Assembly (NCBI GenBank): GCA_008508345.1
Contig: QNGE01003287.1
Coordinates: 1-64,000 of the forward strand
DNA: 64,000 nucleotides
Origin: Paragonimus westermani
Lineage: Eukaryota; Platyhelminthes; Trematoda; Plagiorchiida; Troglotrematidae
Direction: 5' to 3'
Shown in pieces: positions 11,400 to 25,200 of this stretch. The notes under the pieces are model-generated. The model was given only the letters and a program-made list of their open reading frames with translations. It searched no databases and was not told the origin of the DNA. Numbering within the stretch: position 1 is the stretch's first letter; every line of letters begins with the position of its first letter. The position numbers and the translations under genes are program-made.

Positions 11400-14300
11400 T
11401 CTGGTAGATTCATAAACCTTCACTACACTGCATAAGTGAAAGGCTACACAATCAGTTCCACCTCACGGAATTTGATGCATGTTTTCCTTAATCGCAAACG
11501 ACAATTAATTAAAAATATCTTGATCACACGTCCACTATTAACACATGCGACATAACATTTGCGTCACCAATATTTCGCAGCTGCGAGGAATTGGCAATTG
11601 TTTGAATTAGAAAAATTTACACCTTTCTGATTTGTTTAATTTCCTGGTGGTACAGATTGCAAAGGAAAAATCCGGAGTGTTGAAACCAACTTTCGTCAGA
11701 TATCGAAAGTTTTTTCTCATTCAGATTGTGAATATTTCTATCACTTATCATTTCCAGAGAATGGTCGTAACCGAACTCTGCACTCAATACACTGAAGCGA
11801 CTAAGGTTTCGCGCATTCCTAATATATGAGGAGAAACATCCTTGTACCCAATCATACGTAGTAATATGATGAAAAGTGTATCAAAAATGAACTAATCTAT
11901 CTGTATCATGTGGTCACTATAAGATTACATCTTACGTTGAATATTCACACAGGGCTTAGTATTGCATTCTCTTATGGTGAAAGCAAATGTGTGAGATATA
12001 CACGTCTATTGATCATTCCTGCAATAACAAGCTACAACATTATCCCGAAGCGCGCCACTGTGATTCACATTCCCATAAGAATACTGACAGTGGGACATTA
12101 AACGCACTTTCATATAGTTTCTTTAGACGCATATACTTAAAACAAATTCTCGGATTCAATTACATCATCACATTACATTTTGTGGTTATGTTTGTCAGTT
12201 GTTCAAGCAAAACCGATCAAAATCAGTAAACACTTCATTCACGTTCTTCCCTTCCCTCGTAGTGAACAATTCAACAACCCTAACGGCTGTTTAATTATGA
12301 ACTCACTTGTGCCTGAGATCCAAACACGTGTTCGAACAACCAGCAAGTGCAATAATGTTATACAATGAAGAAGAAAATAGTGTAGATTTTGTTGTTGAGA
12401 CAAACAAAATATCTAAGGTAGTTATGCTTTTTTTGAGAATAAATGTGGCTAATTTTACATAATATACATCGTCATAGTGAATGTTAAAAGCGATTCTGAC
12501 ACTAAAATCTAGACAACCACAGAAACAAGCTCCTCAGTTGTTCTGAAGTCAACACTGTCAAACTTTTGCCAGTTACACAGTAATCATATTAACTGATGCA
12601 ATGAAAAATACGTGATTCGATACAGGCAATAATTCGGAAATAAGAATTATCCAATTACTGGCCTATTTATGAGTGGAAACATATTGATAACCAGACGTGA
12701 AAATGCGCTGAGGAGGTACAACTTTCCGTAATTGGCCATACCAGTAGAGTAATATATAACGGCACACTAAAAATACCTTAGATCACTTGATAACGGAACT
12801 ACAATAAAAAATCTCTGTACACCACGGTTAGCTTTTATGTGCGAGGGTATCAGGATGATCTTCCGGTATACACGAGAACGAGTGTATTCACCAAATTACG
12901 CCTATGGGTGGAATTGTACTTGTACAGCCAAAGAGAGTAAAGGTGGAATTTCGAAGGGTTAACAGTACGAGTATACTTACATATGCCTACTATAAAATGA
13001 GACTTGAGAAATGGTAACTGTGCCAAAGCTTGGGTACCTCTCAGTGAAAACTTCCCAAACAAAAGACGAGTATTACAAAAATGTAGGATAATGGTGACAT
13101 ATGCCCAATGTTAGTTCTGAGGATCGTGTGTGTAAGAAAATTGATAGTTTCGAATGACTGTTATCATAAAAATTGAGGTATGCGAAATGTTGGACGAGTG
13201 TCAACCGGACCTCCGCAGAGGTTATAAAATGAACATTCGTCTATTGTGTTCAGTTAGAGTAATGAAAGGAAAGAACCAACTGTGCGTTAAACGGACAACG
13301 TTGTCATATTTGATTTCATCTGTCAGACTAGTTGAAGTAGTATGAAGCACAATAGAACAGTGCAAAACCCACTTCACAATCTGCTGCCCACTTTTGAACG
13401 AGCCGGTGCTGCACTCAGAGCATAGTAGTTGGAATAATTTGTTATCTAACAGGGTTTAGTTTGTTAGTGAATATTCTAGTCACCTCTCAATACGCGTGCT
13501 TTCTCTCTGCCGATACGTTCCAATGCGTCTCGTGTGTGATGGCTTACACTTTCATGAATTTCTTCATTCCGTATACCACCCAGTTGCTTTGTAAACAAAC
13601 CCATTTGTACAACGTTGCATATCACTTAACTCAATACACTACATTTGATATCGCTTAAAACAGAATTACACATTACCTACATTGTAGCGTTGCAGCGTTG
13701 GTTAATTATGCCGAACTCGGTGGCTGGTTATCAGCAAATTGGCAATTACGGTGTAAAACGGTTCACAAATAACTGACGAACTGAAATTATATCACGTTTT
13801 CTGAGGGCGGAAAGCTTAACAGATCCGAGGACCCAATTAACGATTACCGTCCACCGGTCGCCTAACACAGTGGATCTCATGTCTCAGAAATCCCAAGGGA
13901 TGCTTCGACTATTGAAAAAATGCCCACAGTTTTGCACATGACAAACCGGCCGCGTATGTGGTCGACTTTTTGGACTGAATTTCTGGCGGACAATCATAAA
14001 ACTTTCTACGATTTTTGACATCACAAACTTCGATAGTTTGGTTTCTGAATCCATATTCGGTAGCTTCATTAAAAACGGCGATGACATAAGCATGAAGGAA
14101 GCCTTTGTTTCTATACTTTGGACTCTTCGCAGATGGCAGCAAGCGTGCGATTGCATTTAATCTGTTACGCAAATTTCAGCCATGACAAGTTGGAACTAGT
14201 GTTAAAGACATCACATCTCAAGGTGTTTTCGCTTGAAGCAAGTACTCTTGCGTCGTACAGTGACATTCAGTTTATGAGCTTCTCCGTTCGTTTTTGTTTT

Positions 14301-17300
14301 TGTTGGCACCGATATGATTATTTGTCCGAGTCGTGAACGTTTTTGTGCGCTTAACTGGTATATCAGTAACAAACTATGCTGCCGTTTACTTGTTCAGTCG
14401 GCTTCAAGATGTACACACTATACTGAATTGTTCTCAAGTAATGGCTGGAATGTAACTTGCCGACCGGGTGCAAGTCAAGTACTTTCATCCCTTAGCCTTG
14501 CTCTCAGAATCCATTCGGATACCAAAACGGGTGCCCAAACTCTCAAAAACAATACAACGGTATGATTCATATATTGTCGCCAGAACAACCTCCAAGCTGT
14601 CGCTTTATCAAAGTTGCTCAGCCTGCTCCATTTTACCCTACTGAATCTGAGGGTACAGTCTCTGTTTAGACATTAATCACCGTGCCAATGAAACAGAGTG
14701 GCCCGCGATCGCCTTCTCGGTGGCTTAAAAGTTTACTTTAACAACTCATACAGCATCTCTCGCCCAAAATTAGTACTGAGAGTCACTATCTTGGTTACAC
14801 TTGACTTCCGTAAACTGGCCTGTTGTTATCGGTTCGGCTGCTGCTTCAGTGCATATAATCGCATCCAGGAGTAGTAAACGACCCGGATTTGCGGTCACGT
14901 GCAACGAAGTAATCAGTGATACGAAACGATGCAGTATAAATGAGATGTTGTATGAGACATATCTTTGCCAGTGGAATACGGACGCAGTGTATTCCTGAAC
15001 CTGTTCATAGATATCCTCATCCCAAAATATGTACTATGCACGTCCCTCATCTAGCCTCAACCGTAATAAGTGATTGTCATAAGTGTGTAGGTGAAAAGGG
15101 CACTCGTTTGAATGTGTAGTTCAGCCAAGCTCATCTTGGAAGAGGAACACAATTATCGTGTCTTTTTAGTAAGGTTTAACGTTGTTCGGCCCTAATATTG
15201 TTTGAATTTGGCGCAACAAAATGTTTGGCTACATTTAATTACGTAACTGAGTTAAGGCAACATATGACATGATAAGCACCGATAGCGTCAACTTTACCGT
15301 TCAACTTTAGTAAACATAATGGGGTAGTATGACAAGACTTTTGAAAGTAACTATATGAACAGTGTACATCAGAACATGGGAGAGGTTCTAACATCTTAAC
15401 TAACCTTCGAAAGTGGATGCTAGAAGAAGTAGAAACAACGTGACCGTAGACAATCCAGTCATGGTGTCACTGTGCAGTTTTGTGTCTTCCGTAAAATCTG
15501 ATCGTCAACGGTCGCCTTTTATACTATTCTACGAAAACAGTTTAGGTGTTTTGCGATAGAAGGCGTGATATGGAGAGTTCCACATATAACGTGTGAGGTC
15601 TATTTTCAGTGCTGTTTTCAACTCGGGTGGTTTTCAGGTTAATTTGGTGATACAAAATAATTGTTTGCATTCAGACGTTAAGATATGGTGCGGTGTAAAA
15701 ACCGAAAAAGCTAATGTTATGCTCAAACTAATTCAAGTGAATTCAATACAGTTAGTATATGAACCGTCTGGCTAAAGTTGTTCACTTTAAACACAATAAA
15801 ACTTCGCACTTCTCACAAAATTGAACAGCATTCACTCGAGGACATTGCTTTTCAGTCTTATGAACTGCGACGCTTCACTCCTGGTGACTAGAAATAAGGG
15901 TACTGAAGGGGGAACGACAGCAAATGAAGAAAAGCCAAATTAACAAATATCGCACAAATGAACAGTCGTCAATTAAGCTTACTCACCCTAGTCAATGAGA
16001 TGTGGCACGTTATATGCCGTATTTAATGAATCGCTATTTTCGAGAGATGCTGACCGGAAGTTTGATGGTAATGAGACAAATGCGACCAACTATATGATGT
16101 TCACTTTGTGTAGTGTATTTCCATCTATAAAACGAGAGAAAAAGTGAGTAAATTTCAGCCTCAGGGCTACCTGACAGCAACTATAGTCTAGCTGATTCAA
16201 ACTGTTCAGGTTTGTGTTGCATCGTCCAACTAAAACAGATCCACGGCCGGCTCTCTTTAATTCTCTGCGTGTATTCTCGAGTGTGCTGAACGAAGTCCGA
16301 CGAGATTGTGAATTTATTGAAAATTCTCCTTCTAAATCCTAGTAATTCATCCGTTTCAGTGATTGATGAGATTGCGATAAAACACACGCCAAAATATTCG
16401 ATTGCCATCTGCTTATCAGTAAAGTCAATATGCCTTTATTCCACTTGAACAACATTTGACGAGTTGTTCTCACTTCAAAGCACGTATCAAGGTTGATGTC
16501 ATCTACGGTATGCCATGCCTCTACTATCTTTGAAAAATTTTTGAAGTTATTTTTTACATGGTTGTCCAAGCCCGAGTCTGTAACGGCCCTCAGAGTTTTT
16601 ACCAGCTTTCCTCTAGACATCTGACTAAACGGACTTAATTCATCGTGTACGGCAGAATGAGGAGCATATAGACTGACGCATTAAACGGTACGCAAAAAGA
16701 ATACCCTTCCGGTCAATCGATCCGAAATCACAGGCATATCTGGATGTGTCTGTTGCGTATTTTTTTCCATTCAGCTCAAATATTGCTTGCACTACGGAAC
16801 ACTTTCTATCATGATAATTAGTACAGTTTTGAACAATGTAATGATAACCACATGCTGATAACCAGCAATGAGCGTTATGCTTCAACACGTCTGCGCACAT
16901 TTCAAACTATTCCATTGTTTTCTGAACTAACGAAGGCGTTATATAAAACATATAAGTAATATTTTACAATGTTCCAAACGTGTTTGTTGGTCACGCGCAT
17001 ATTTACAAAATAACGCTCTTTAGATCGAATCTAGTAGGTCACTAACGAATTGTAGTCTAAGAGAAACTTAAATTTGAGTCGGGATAATGTGTGTTCGTAT
17101 TTATCGTCCTGACTCAATTTTTAGTTCCGTCAAATTTGTAAACTAAGAGTGTCCTCCCAAGCCTGAATCAGCAGACGATCTTTTTTTCAATAAACCAAAT
17201 TGTACTGTACATTTCTTGCAGTAAGCCTGACAGTGTGTAAGTGGCAGTCGTGATTGATCAAGGAATGGCGTTTTCCTCAACCAATCTAAAAGAATTACCA

Positions 17301-19150
17301 GGAAAATGCTTATATTTCTATGTAAAAATCTATTCATTCGAATAACAATGAAGGCTTAAAATGGAAAACCTGATGTGGTTTGGAAAGATTTCATGGTTAA
17401 CAGGTCATCTCTTATTATACTTACGATACATATTGAATAACGCCAGTAGTTTTGAATACTCGAACTTCAGTTACCTGAGTTATCTTTTAATTTCCATGTT
17501 GCAAATATATACTGTTTTTTGTAACTGATTTGTTGGGTACAAACGAGGGCATAATTAATGACAGTTTGCAGGGCTTCACTATTTGGAGGTTTCAGGGCAG
17601 CCTGGCAAACTAGCGGTTTAAATTACGTAGTTTGCATATTTGCACTAACGTGGATTTGTTATCAACGCCAATGAAAAATGAACGGAGATTCGGTGATTTT
17701 AATCATAGTTTTGTACTATGCTCTTGTAGTATGGGAGATATAGAACAGCTGTTTGTCGAACTGACAGAGTTGAGAACAAACTTAACGTCATGGACAAAAA
17801 TACAGCTTCGGCCACAGGGTAGCTGGGTGAATTACAAGTACTTACATGCTTATACCATAAAGAACAACTGAAGTTGTATGGGCAGTGCCTCTTAGCATCT
17901 TGCTGGTTTTGCTGGTCCTCATCATTTATTGACGCGAGAAAAATTTGAAGAAGCATCTGACCTGAAACAGACTATCCTCTTTTTTCGGATTTTTGTAATT
18001 TTTTTATCAAGACACTTCACAGAACCCAAGTACAGAGAAGTTTTTGACCGGACCTAAACCGTCTCATCGTCTGTTACGTTATATGTCATAATTTTTTAAT
18101 GATAGCATCACAAGGCTCGTGTATTTACTGCAATGGGATAATCGATGTTGCCAGAGCAACGGAGATGACTCAAATAGTTACACTTGCACCTGTGTCAAGA
18201 ATTTGTTCAAACTGCATTGTTCGCTTGGTTGTAGCAATGCATATAGACTTGATAAATACGAAAGCTTAGCACATTGAATATTAGCAGAGTAACACCGGGT
18301 TTAGAACAATTCACAATATTTCAATCCCCAACATCGGAATTTGTGAAAATCCAAATATGTTAACTCAACAGAATGGCATGACAGCGGTCACATTAGAATC
18401 TTTATGTGAAGCAGCGGCAAAGTCCAACTGTTTGCGACCAGTAAAAATTGTAAGCACTTAAATGTTGTCCATTCATAACTTTCCCACAGTATGTCATATG
18501 CTGTTGTTATGTGTAGTCTGCTGTGTTAACGTAAAATTTTTCGCTTCCTTGGACGAAAAGTCTTACGATACCGTTCTATCTTACTCGACTTCACTTACCC
18601 AATAATATATCAAGAAAACGAGGAAAGAAACACTCTGTGTGAGGTGATCTTTTATCCCATTGGTAACGTCTTGTATACAGTTTAGGCATATTAGTGAAAT
18701 CACCATGATTATCTGCAAAGTCGTTGCATACATTCATGTTTGGTTATATTGGGTATCACATGGCTGGACTACGTTTTTGAGGTTTATGAAGCAAGTCATT
18801 GTGAATGCCTATGTCCGAGAGACAAAAGCAAGACTGCTGTTCTTCTGAGGTATACCTTACAGGATTGAAAATATCACATCACATTTTGTATCTCAGTTCA
18901 CAAAAATGTTAATGTTTCAGATGGGTTATTTCTGAACACATCTGGATAAAATTGAAGTAAAATTAAGTTGTTTTTCTATCCTAATTTGCCATTTTAGCAC
19001 AATTTTACCAGTGCGCTAAAACTCACACAAAGTTCACAACAACAATGTGTTTCCGAGTGACTAAAGTGGAGGAAAACTTTCAGTAGTATTAGCGGTAAGC
19101 TCGCAATGTCCAAAAAGTATTTTATAAATCGCATTAAATTTATTCAAAAG
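11400..19150. other. long stretch without a supported gene
   Basis: Only short chance-like frames occur. Isolated micro-exon-like signals exist: minus 12307-12312 (6 nt), minus 12981-12986 (6 nt, strong gtaagt), plus 17222-17236 (15 nt, acceptor tttcttgcag), and minus 17846-17956 (open frame ending at gtaagt). None joins others into a convincing gene. The far right end holds the gene A promoter. Confidence 0.4.
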
Positions 19151-19157
19151 TTAGCAC

Positions 19158-19165
19158 TATATAAA
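19158..19165 (+). promoter_or_regulatory. TATA box of gene A
   Basis: TATATAAA lies 45 bp upstream of the proposed start codon. This leaves room for a transcription start about 30 bp downstream and a very short 5' UTR. It is the best core promoter motif beside a coding start in the window and supports the first exon of gene A. Confidence 0.5.
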
Positions 19166-19210
19166 CGGATACTTTCGTCTAAATTGTAACAGAAAATACC
19201 AAATTCAAAA

Positions 19211-19268
19211 ATGTCAGGAATTGTTGCAATCGGATTGCTCCAACTATTCTTGGTACTTGTTCACGAAG
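19211..19268 (+). CDS. gene A first exon, signal peptide
   Basis: ATG, 19 codons and one base, ending GAAG|gtgagtaaag. The residues IVAIGLLQLFLVLV form a clear hydrophobic core after a short N-terminal region, as in a cleavable signal peptide. A TATA box lies 45 bp upstream. Signal exon plus phase-1 donor is the classic opening of schistosome MEG genes. Confidence 0.5.
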
Positions 19269-22200
19269 GTGAGTAAAGTTATGATGAAGATCACATCCCA
19301 CAGCTATTTTTCATACTGCTCTCTTTAATTGTACACACTCACGTGGATAACTCAGTCCTTATTTTATGCATTGTGCGTGTATCAAACACTACTCATGTGC
19401 ATAATATAACAAATATATGACCAGCTAAGTATACTACTGATAAAACTGTCAGCTATGTTTAACACATATAATATGACCATTCATACTATATTTAGGTATT
19501 AGTAGTAAACTCTTTGTAGAAGTTGTGACAGTAGGCCATGCACAAAAGAGTTTTAAACGATGGATTACCTGGTAAACCACATTTACTATACTGATGTAAT
19601 GTCCAACTTGATTTGTAACCTACCCAATTCCATTTCATCGAATATGATATTTCATTGTTCTATGCGCATAGAACCGCTGTAGTTGTAGCTGTTGACACTT
19701 TTTGACTTGTTATGCAGTGCTTGTGAAAAAAACCAATAGAGGGAACATTTGCTCTTAGTGATGATAGAATATGTGAAGAAAGCTGACTCCTCAACTACAC
19801 TGTGAGGTCGTATTAACGGGTTTGATTGTTGAACGTATCGAAAAAATATCATTCTTTATAAAACCAGTATGGAAAGCAAATATCAGCAATGAATGCTTGT
19901 ATGTTGTAGGTGATAATATACATATATTCTCACTGTAGTTCTAATGTTCATGTGACTGTCTCTTGCAGACAAGTGCAATGATTTTAACCCATGCATATTC
20001 TTGACGTACAGTTTATTCTGACATGAGTAAAGCTGCATATAACTGTTTTCATACTGTGTACTTCAACAAAAATTCACAGATATGCTCATACTAAAAACTG
20101 AAACCGCGCACGTAGGTTTTCATTTCAATCTGTCCCAGCCTTCAGTAAAAACCCTGGTACTAATAAATAACAATCACAAATACTGCGGGACTTAAGGTTC
20201 CATTCTGTGATTTATGTGAGTGTTGATAAGTGTTGGAGTGGATGTTAGCCTATCTGTCACTCCGATGCACTTTTATGAGAACAAATACAGAACACTTTTA
20301 TCCCCACCGCTTGCCGTAAAATAATCGTATTGTTTGAACTGACAACAACACTCCTACCATTCTTTCCAACACAAGGCGCCGCCATGGAATTAGGTGAGAT
20401 TCGTTAGACCACCAGAACAGTTTGACAGAATTATGTGTTCGATTTTGCCCGTAGTTTTTGTCTACTTATGGTGTGAATTGTGGATGCTTCATTGGCCATA
20501 AAAACTTTACAGAGTTCGAGCCCACCATCTGTATCTGTAATGTATCGGAAAAAGTGCAAGAAGTCTGTTTCCACCGATCAAGTTTACACTGTTCATAAGT
20601 ACACCGATGAATTTTCGGAAGCAAGTACATTGTTTTACTCCGTTATTTATTCCGGAAGTCTTGGAAGGTTTCGATCTTTTGGTTACGTGCAATGTACAAA
20701 ATTCGATAATGTCTAATTCAGTTGTGAAAATTTTTGGATTAACCAGGGTGCCTTTCAGCACTTCTCCGGGAATTCATGGGGATGTTGATTGATTAATAGG
20801 CTGCAGATTGCCGGAGGGATAATGACTGTTGACTCCATCGTTTATCGGATGTTTTTTAGCCAAACTAGAGCGGCGATATCTTCCTCTAGGAATGTTTCAA
20901 AACACAGCTTCTACAACGCAGGCTGATGGAACTACGCTGAGTTGGACATGCATATACACTTATTGTCATGATCGGTTGACAATAAATGAGTACTGCATCC
21001 CTCTTTACTCTTAGCGATGTGTTCAAGACGCAAATGATAACTTAACGTCTACCCACAGTGGCAGCATGAAACCAATGAGACAATATACGCGTCGTACAGG
21101 GGACGCGTTGATATCGTCATCGCAGAACAAGGCGAAGGATGCTGGTCTGTTCACTGGTCACACTGTTAACCAACTATAGTACAAACACAGCAGAAAGGCA
21201 TGTTACATGCAACACTAGACCAGCATTAACTCACCCTCAATCTGTTGACCGCCACTGTCTGACATCTCAGTAGTCATTAAACGTCCATACAGTTTGCATG
21301 AATTCACTCGGTTATGGACAACTAACCACACTGAGATATTGTGTGAACCCTTTTAGTGCAACTCTCAAAATTATGAAAAAGCTTTACATCTGAAAGGAAC
21401 TTTGTATGAACTCACTTCTTTATTGTATACCATGCATCCAAAACGTTCTTTAGTCTACAACAAGTGTTCCTCAATCTAGCTCTTGTTAATATTTTACGAT
21501 GGATATTTGTTGATGCACACAGGGTGAATTATGCATGAATGTAATAAGATGCCAAGTGGAATAATGTTTTACACAACGTGTGCGCCCATATAGCCTGTTA
21601 GGCAACTTAGAAACTAACTAGATGGAAAGTTGATTTTTAGCAAAAAACGAATATCACTATATGGACTGACGTTTCAGCCATTACGAACGTTTGGGATCGT
21701 CAGTTCAAACATCTGGAACTATAGTTGGCGATAAATTTCATCTTAATACGTTTCGATTCAAATGGCTAGTGCTGTAAAGTAAATTACAGTGGTTGACTGA
21801 CAGAAGCAAACTAACTAGTCCCCAAATTCTAATGGCGAGAGAACACTAGCGTGAACAGCATTTGTGTGCAAAGTTACCGTGACTTCATTACCACTTCCTA
21901 TGGTTTTTCGTGTTCCAAAAGATTCAGGTCATACATTGCCTTTGCCGGAGCTGATTGATAAACTGTGCAACCGAAGATATCAGGCAAGCCTTGTGCTACC
22001 ACAGACTGTTTGGAAGGTGGAGTTTATCAGTTTGAGCGCGTTTGGTTTTTCGGCAGTGGCTACGCAGAATTACTGTCCATTCTTACGTGGTACTTGAAGA
22101 CACTGAATGTAAACTAATAGAGCATAGTAGTAAATCCAGGATTTTACATGGCGTTTATTCGGATTTAATGTCCATAATCAATAAACAAAGCAATATTACA

Positions 22201-25200
22201 TTGCAAGAAAGTTTACAATATTATTTCACAACTCATGTTTTGTTAACCGATATTCACAAACAGCCGGAAGAGGTTAGTGAAAAGTACCATTTTAACGAAG
22301 TAATCTTTTCCCACATATGCTAGTGAAATCTGTGTGATTTGCACGTTCTATTCAATAACTTCTGACCTACCTGTTCAATCGTATTATATCACTAAAATCT
22401 CGTTCAATCAGCTCATGCATAGACTCAACCTAACGGTGCTTATCGCTGTGGCTTGCTGGCTACTGGGGAAACCTATAAGCAATCCCTTCCAACAGTTTCC
22501 ACGATTCCGATATGTTATGACGTGGACTTAAAGTTTACTTCGCAGGGAACGAATCCAAAAGTTGCATTGCGATTATCCTTGTTGCAGGGTGCGCTCCAAT
22601 GTGTCCTGCAAACAATCACAAGATACTGGCTCTCTAGAGAATTATCATGTCCTGCAAATGATAACCTATTTGAATTTGTAAAGGTGCATTTCAAAGACAC
22701 ATCAGTTTTGAACTGTTCATGCATGATGCATCTCGTACGTGGTGCCTACAATGTTGCGTTATTCCATGATGAACATATAAACAACAACGTAAACCTTGCT
22801 TCACCTTGTATGACAAAGCAATTAAAAAAATGGGTGAGTTGAAACTGTAAGTTATGCACCTGTGTTTGTTCTGCCATTTATGCAGCATCCAAATGAATGA
22901 TGTTTCGTTGACAAGTGTTTTTGTACCAGTATTTCGAAAATACCGTTAAAATAACTACATGTGAAATTGTTATCGCGCGTGAGTCGTAAGCAGACCAGAA
23001 CATACACAAATCGCTAATACAGTGTAGCACACAAGTAGTTTTACCGGAATAACGTTTCATCCATTCCTAAATTAGCTGCTTTAAAACAGAGTAGCCTTGA
23101 TCCAGTTCACCAATAACGATAGAAGACATCTCGCGAGATGCTAACATTTCGTTTACTCTCATCAGTCATGAAAGTAAAACATTGGACTATGTAGGGCATG
23201 CGGTTAGTAACACTAGAAACACTGAACGCTTAGGTTTACATGAGACAAAGACTGTCGTCAGTTCCAGGGCAGACAAACTGCGTGAACTTCACAAAGCACT
23301 CGTTTCAAGTTCCGTTGCGTAATCAGAACCCCAAACTGCTCGCCTTCTCCGAGGCACTGTTGATCAGTACTCACTGTTCGGCCCTGTGTATGTATAAACT
23401 GTTGACTTAAGCAGTTTGTCTGCCCTGGAACTGACGACAGTCTTTGTTTCATGTAAACTCAATCGTTGAATATTTCTGTTGTGTTGTTATCCGCACGTCC
23501 TGAATACTCTAATGTTTTACGTTTGTGACAGAAGAGAGTAAACAAAATGCTACCATCTCGCGATATGTTTTCTAACGTTATTGGTCAATCGGGTACGTCT
23601 ATCCGGTTTGTTAAGTTTTCGGTGAAGTGCCACGACTCGCCTGCACATACTTTACTAATTAGTAATGTTTGCGTTCCACGCCCAGCTTGTCCAATCTCCT
23701 GGAAGTGGAAAATATGTTTTGTTGTGAAATTGCAGCTACTAACCTCGTGTTTACTTTAGTCATACTCGTTTCTCATTTATATGGTGAAGTAAAATTAGTC
23801 AGGATGAGCTGACTTCACTTAAGTACTCGGAAACACCACAATTCATGATATTGTAAATGAGGATGTCAATGCACTTTTCATCAAACCGTACAGTAATTAA
23901 AAGGTGGGGTTCGACAGTGTTGTTCGTTTGTTATTCTCTAGCGTAGTTATCCACGGATGGTTTGACACATTCTTCGTAACTTTGTTCTCGTTGCTGAATT
24001 GGAATCAGGTAGTGTTGTTAGTTACGATTACATCACAGTTGTCGCGGCTCGATGAACTCTCTGGTAAGCGTTGGACAAGATATTCTCCACCGAGTGGAAA
24101 TTAACTGTAACTGTTATGAGGTAGACTGAACTGAGGTGAGTTGTACTTACAAGCACTGTTGGACCTGAGAGGATCGTGCGACAGGATCGACCACCGAAAG
24201 GTACAGATCTGTCATTGCTAACAGGCGGTGATGTGCACTAAGTAAAAAGTAAAAACCGGAAGTTTTCAAGTAACCTCTTTGTGCAAAGCGTTCTTTGTTC
24301 TACTTAGTACACTCACTGAGATGTATTAATGAAAATTTGGAAACCATTTTCGTTCATAACGGGAAATGTCCGTGTTTTACTATTAACGTATAATGGTTGT
24401 TGACTGTTATCAGAACCCAACTATTTGAGCGACTGGACCTGATGGTTATCATAAGCTAGAACAGCCTGATCGGTTGAGTAAGCTATAGATGACCTTGACA
24501 GCGTCAAGAGCCATGTTTCCATAGTTAAAAGCGTTGTAGTGTGGTTAGAGTTTCCGCATCAATTTCATTTGAATACACCGTCAATCGTTACGAAAAGACT
24601 TTGTTGCGAAACAATCCAAGAAGCGATATTTTACAGTTCTTCCACACTTTCTAGTAGACTGTAAAACATCATTCGTGTCATCATGTGTATGGTGTTCTGC
24701 TTGTTGTAAAAATGTACCAACCATCAAAACTGAACATTGACCACTTTTAAAAGGTACAGTATGGGGAGCAGATGTATATAACGTTTTGCAAAAACAATTT
24801 CTGAATTGATAAACCGTACAGAACATGAACAGCACTTGCGTAAATTAAGATGTGTTAGTTTATGTGACAGATGTTGAATGTATGCTAAATTGAGCAGTAA
24901 AACGTGTAATCTTGTTGAAGTAATCTATTTTGCTTCTAGTGTTATACGGTGATCACATTGTTTGTCTGACATACAGAAAACTATCAACTGATATGTTAGT
25001 TTTCGCAACTATTACTAAGTCACAAACACAGTGATTTAACTCTAGCCTATGAACGCTTCCACAGTTTAACTACTGTAATCGCTGCCCATGGTTGAACATC
25101 GTAGCAAACCTCCTTTAATTGGCTTTCTGTCAAGAATTAAGTAGTATCATCCAAAATATTATTTACTCACGCACGTTGATTTCCACATTTCAGCAAGTCC

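Noticed and set aside
15145..15168. Plus 24-nt interval ending at gtaagg
   Set aside because: Weak purine-rich acceptor and no partner exons.
17846..17956. Minus frame starting MLLQIFLAS and ending at gtaagt
   Set aside because: Considered as a signal exon for gene B, but it ends in phase 0 and does not match the phase-1 exons.
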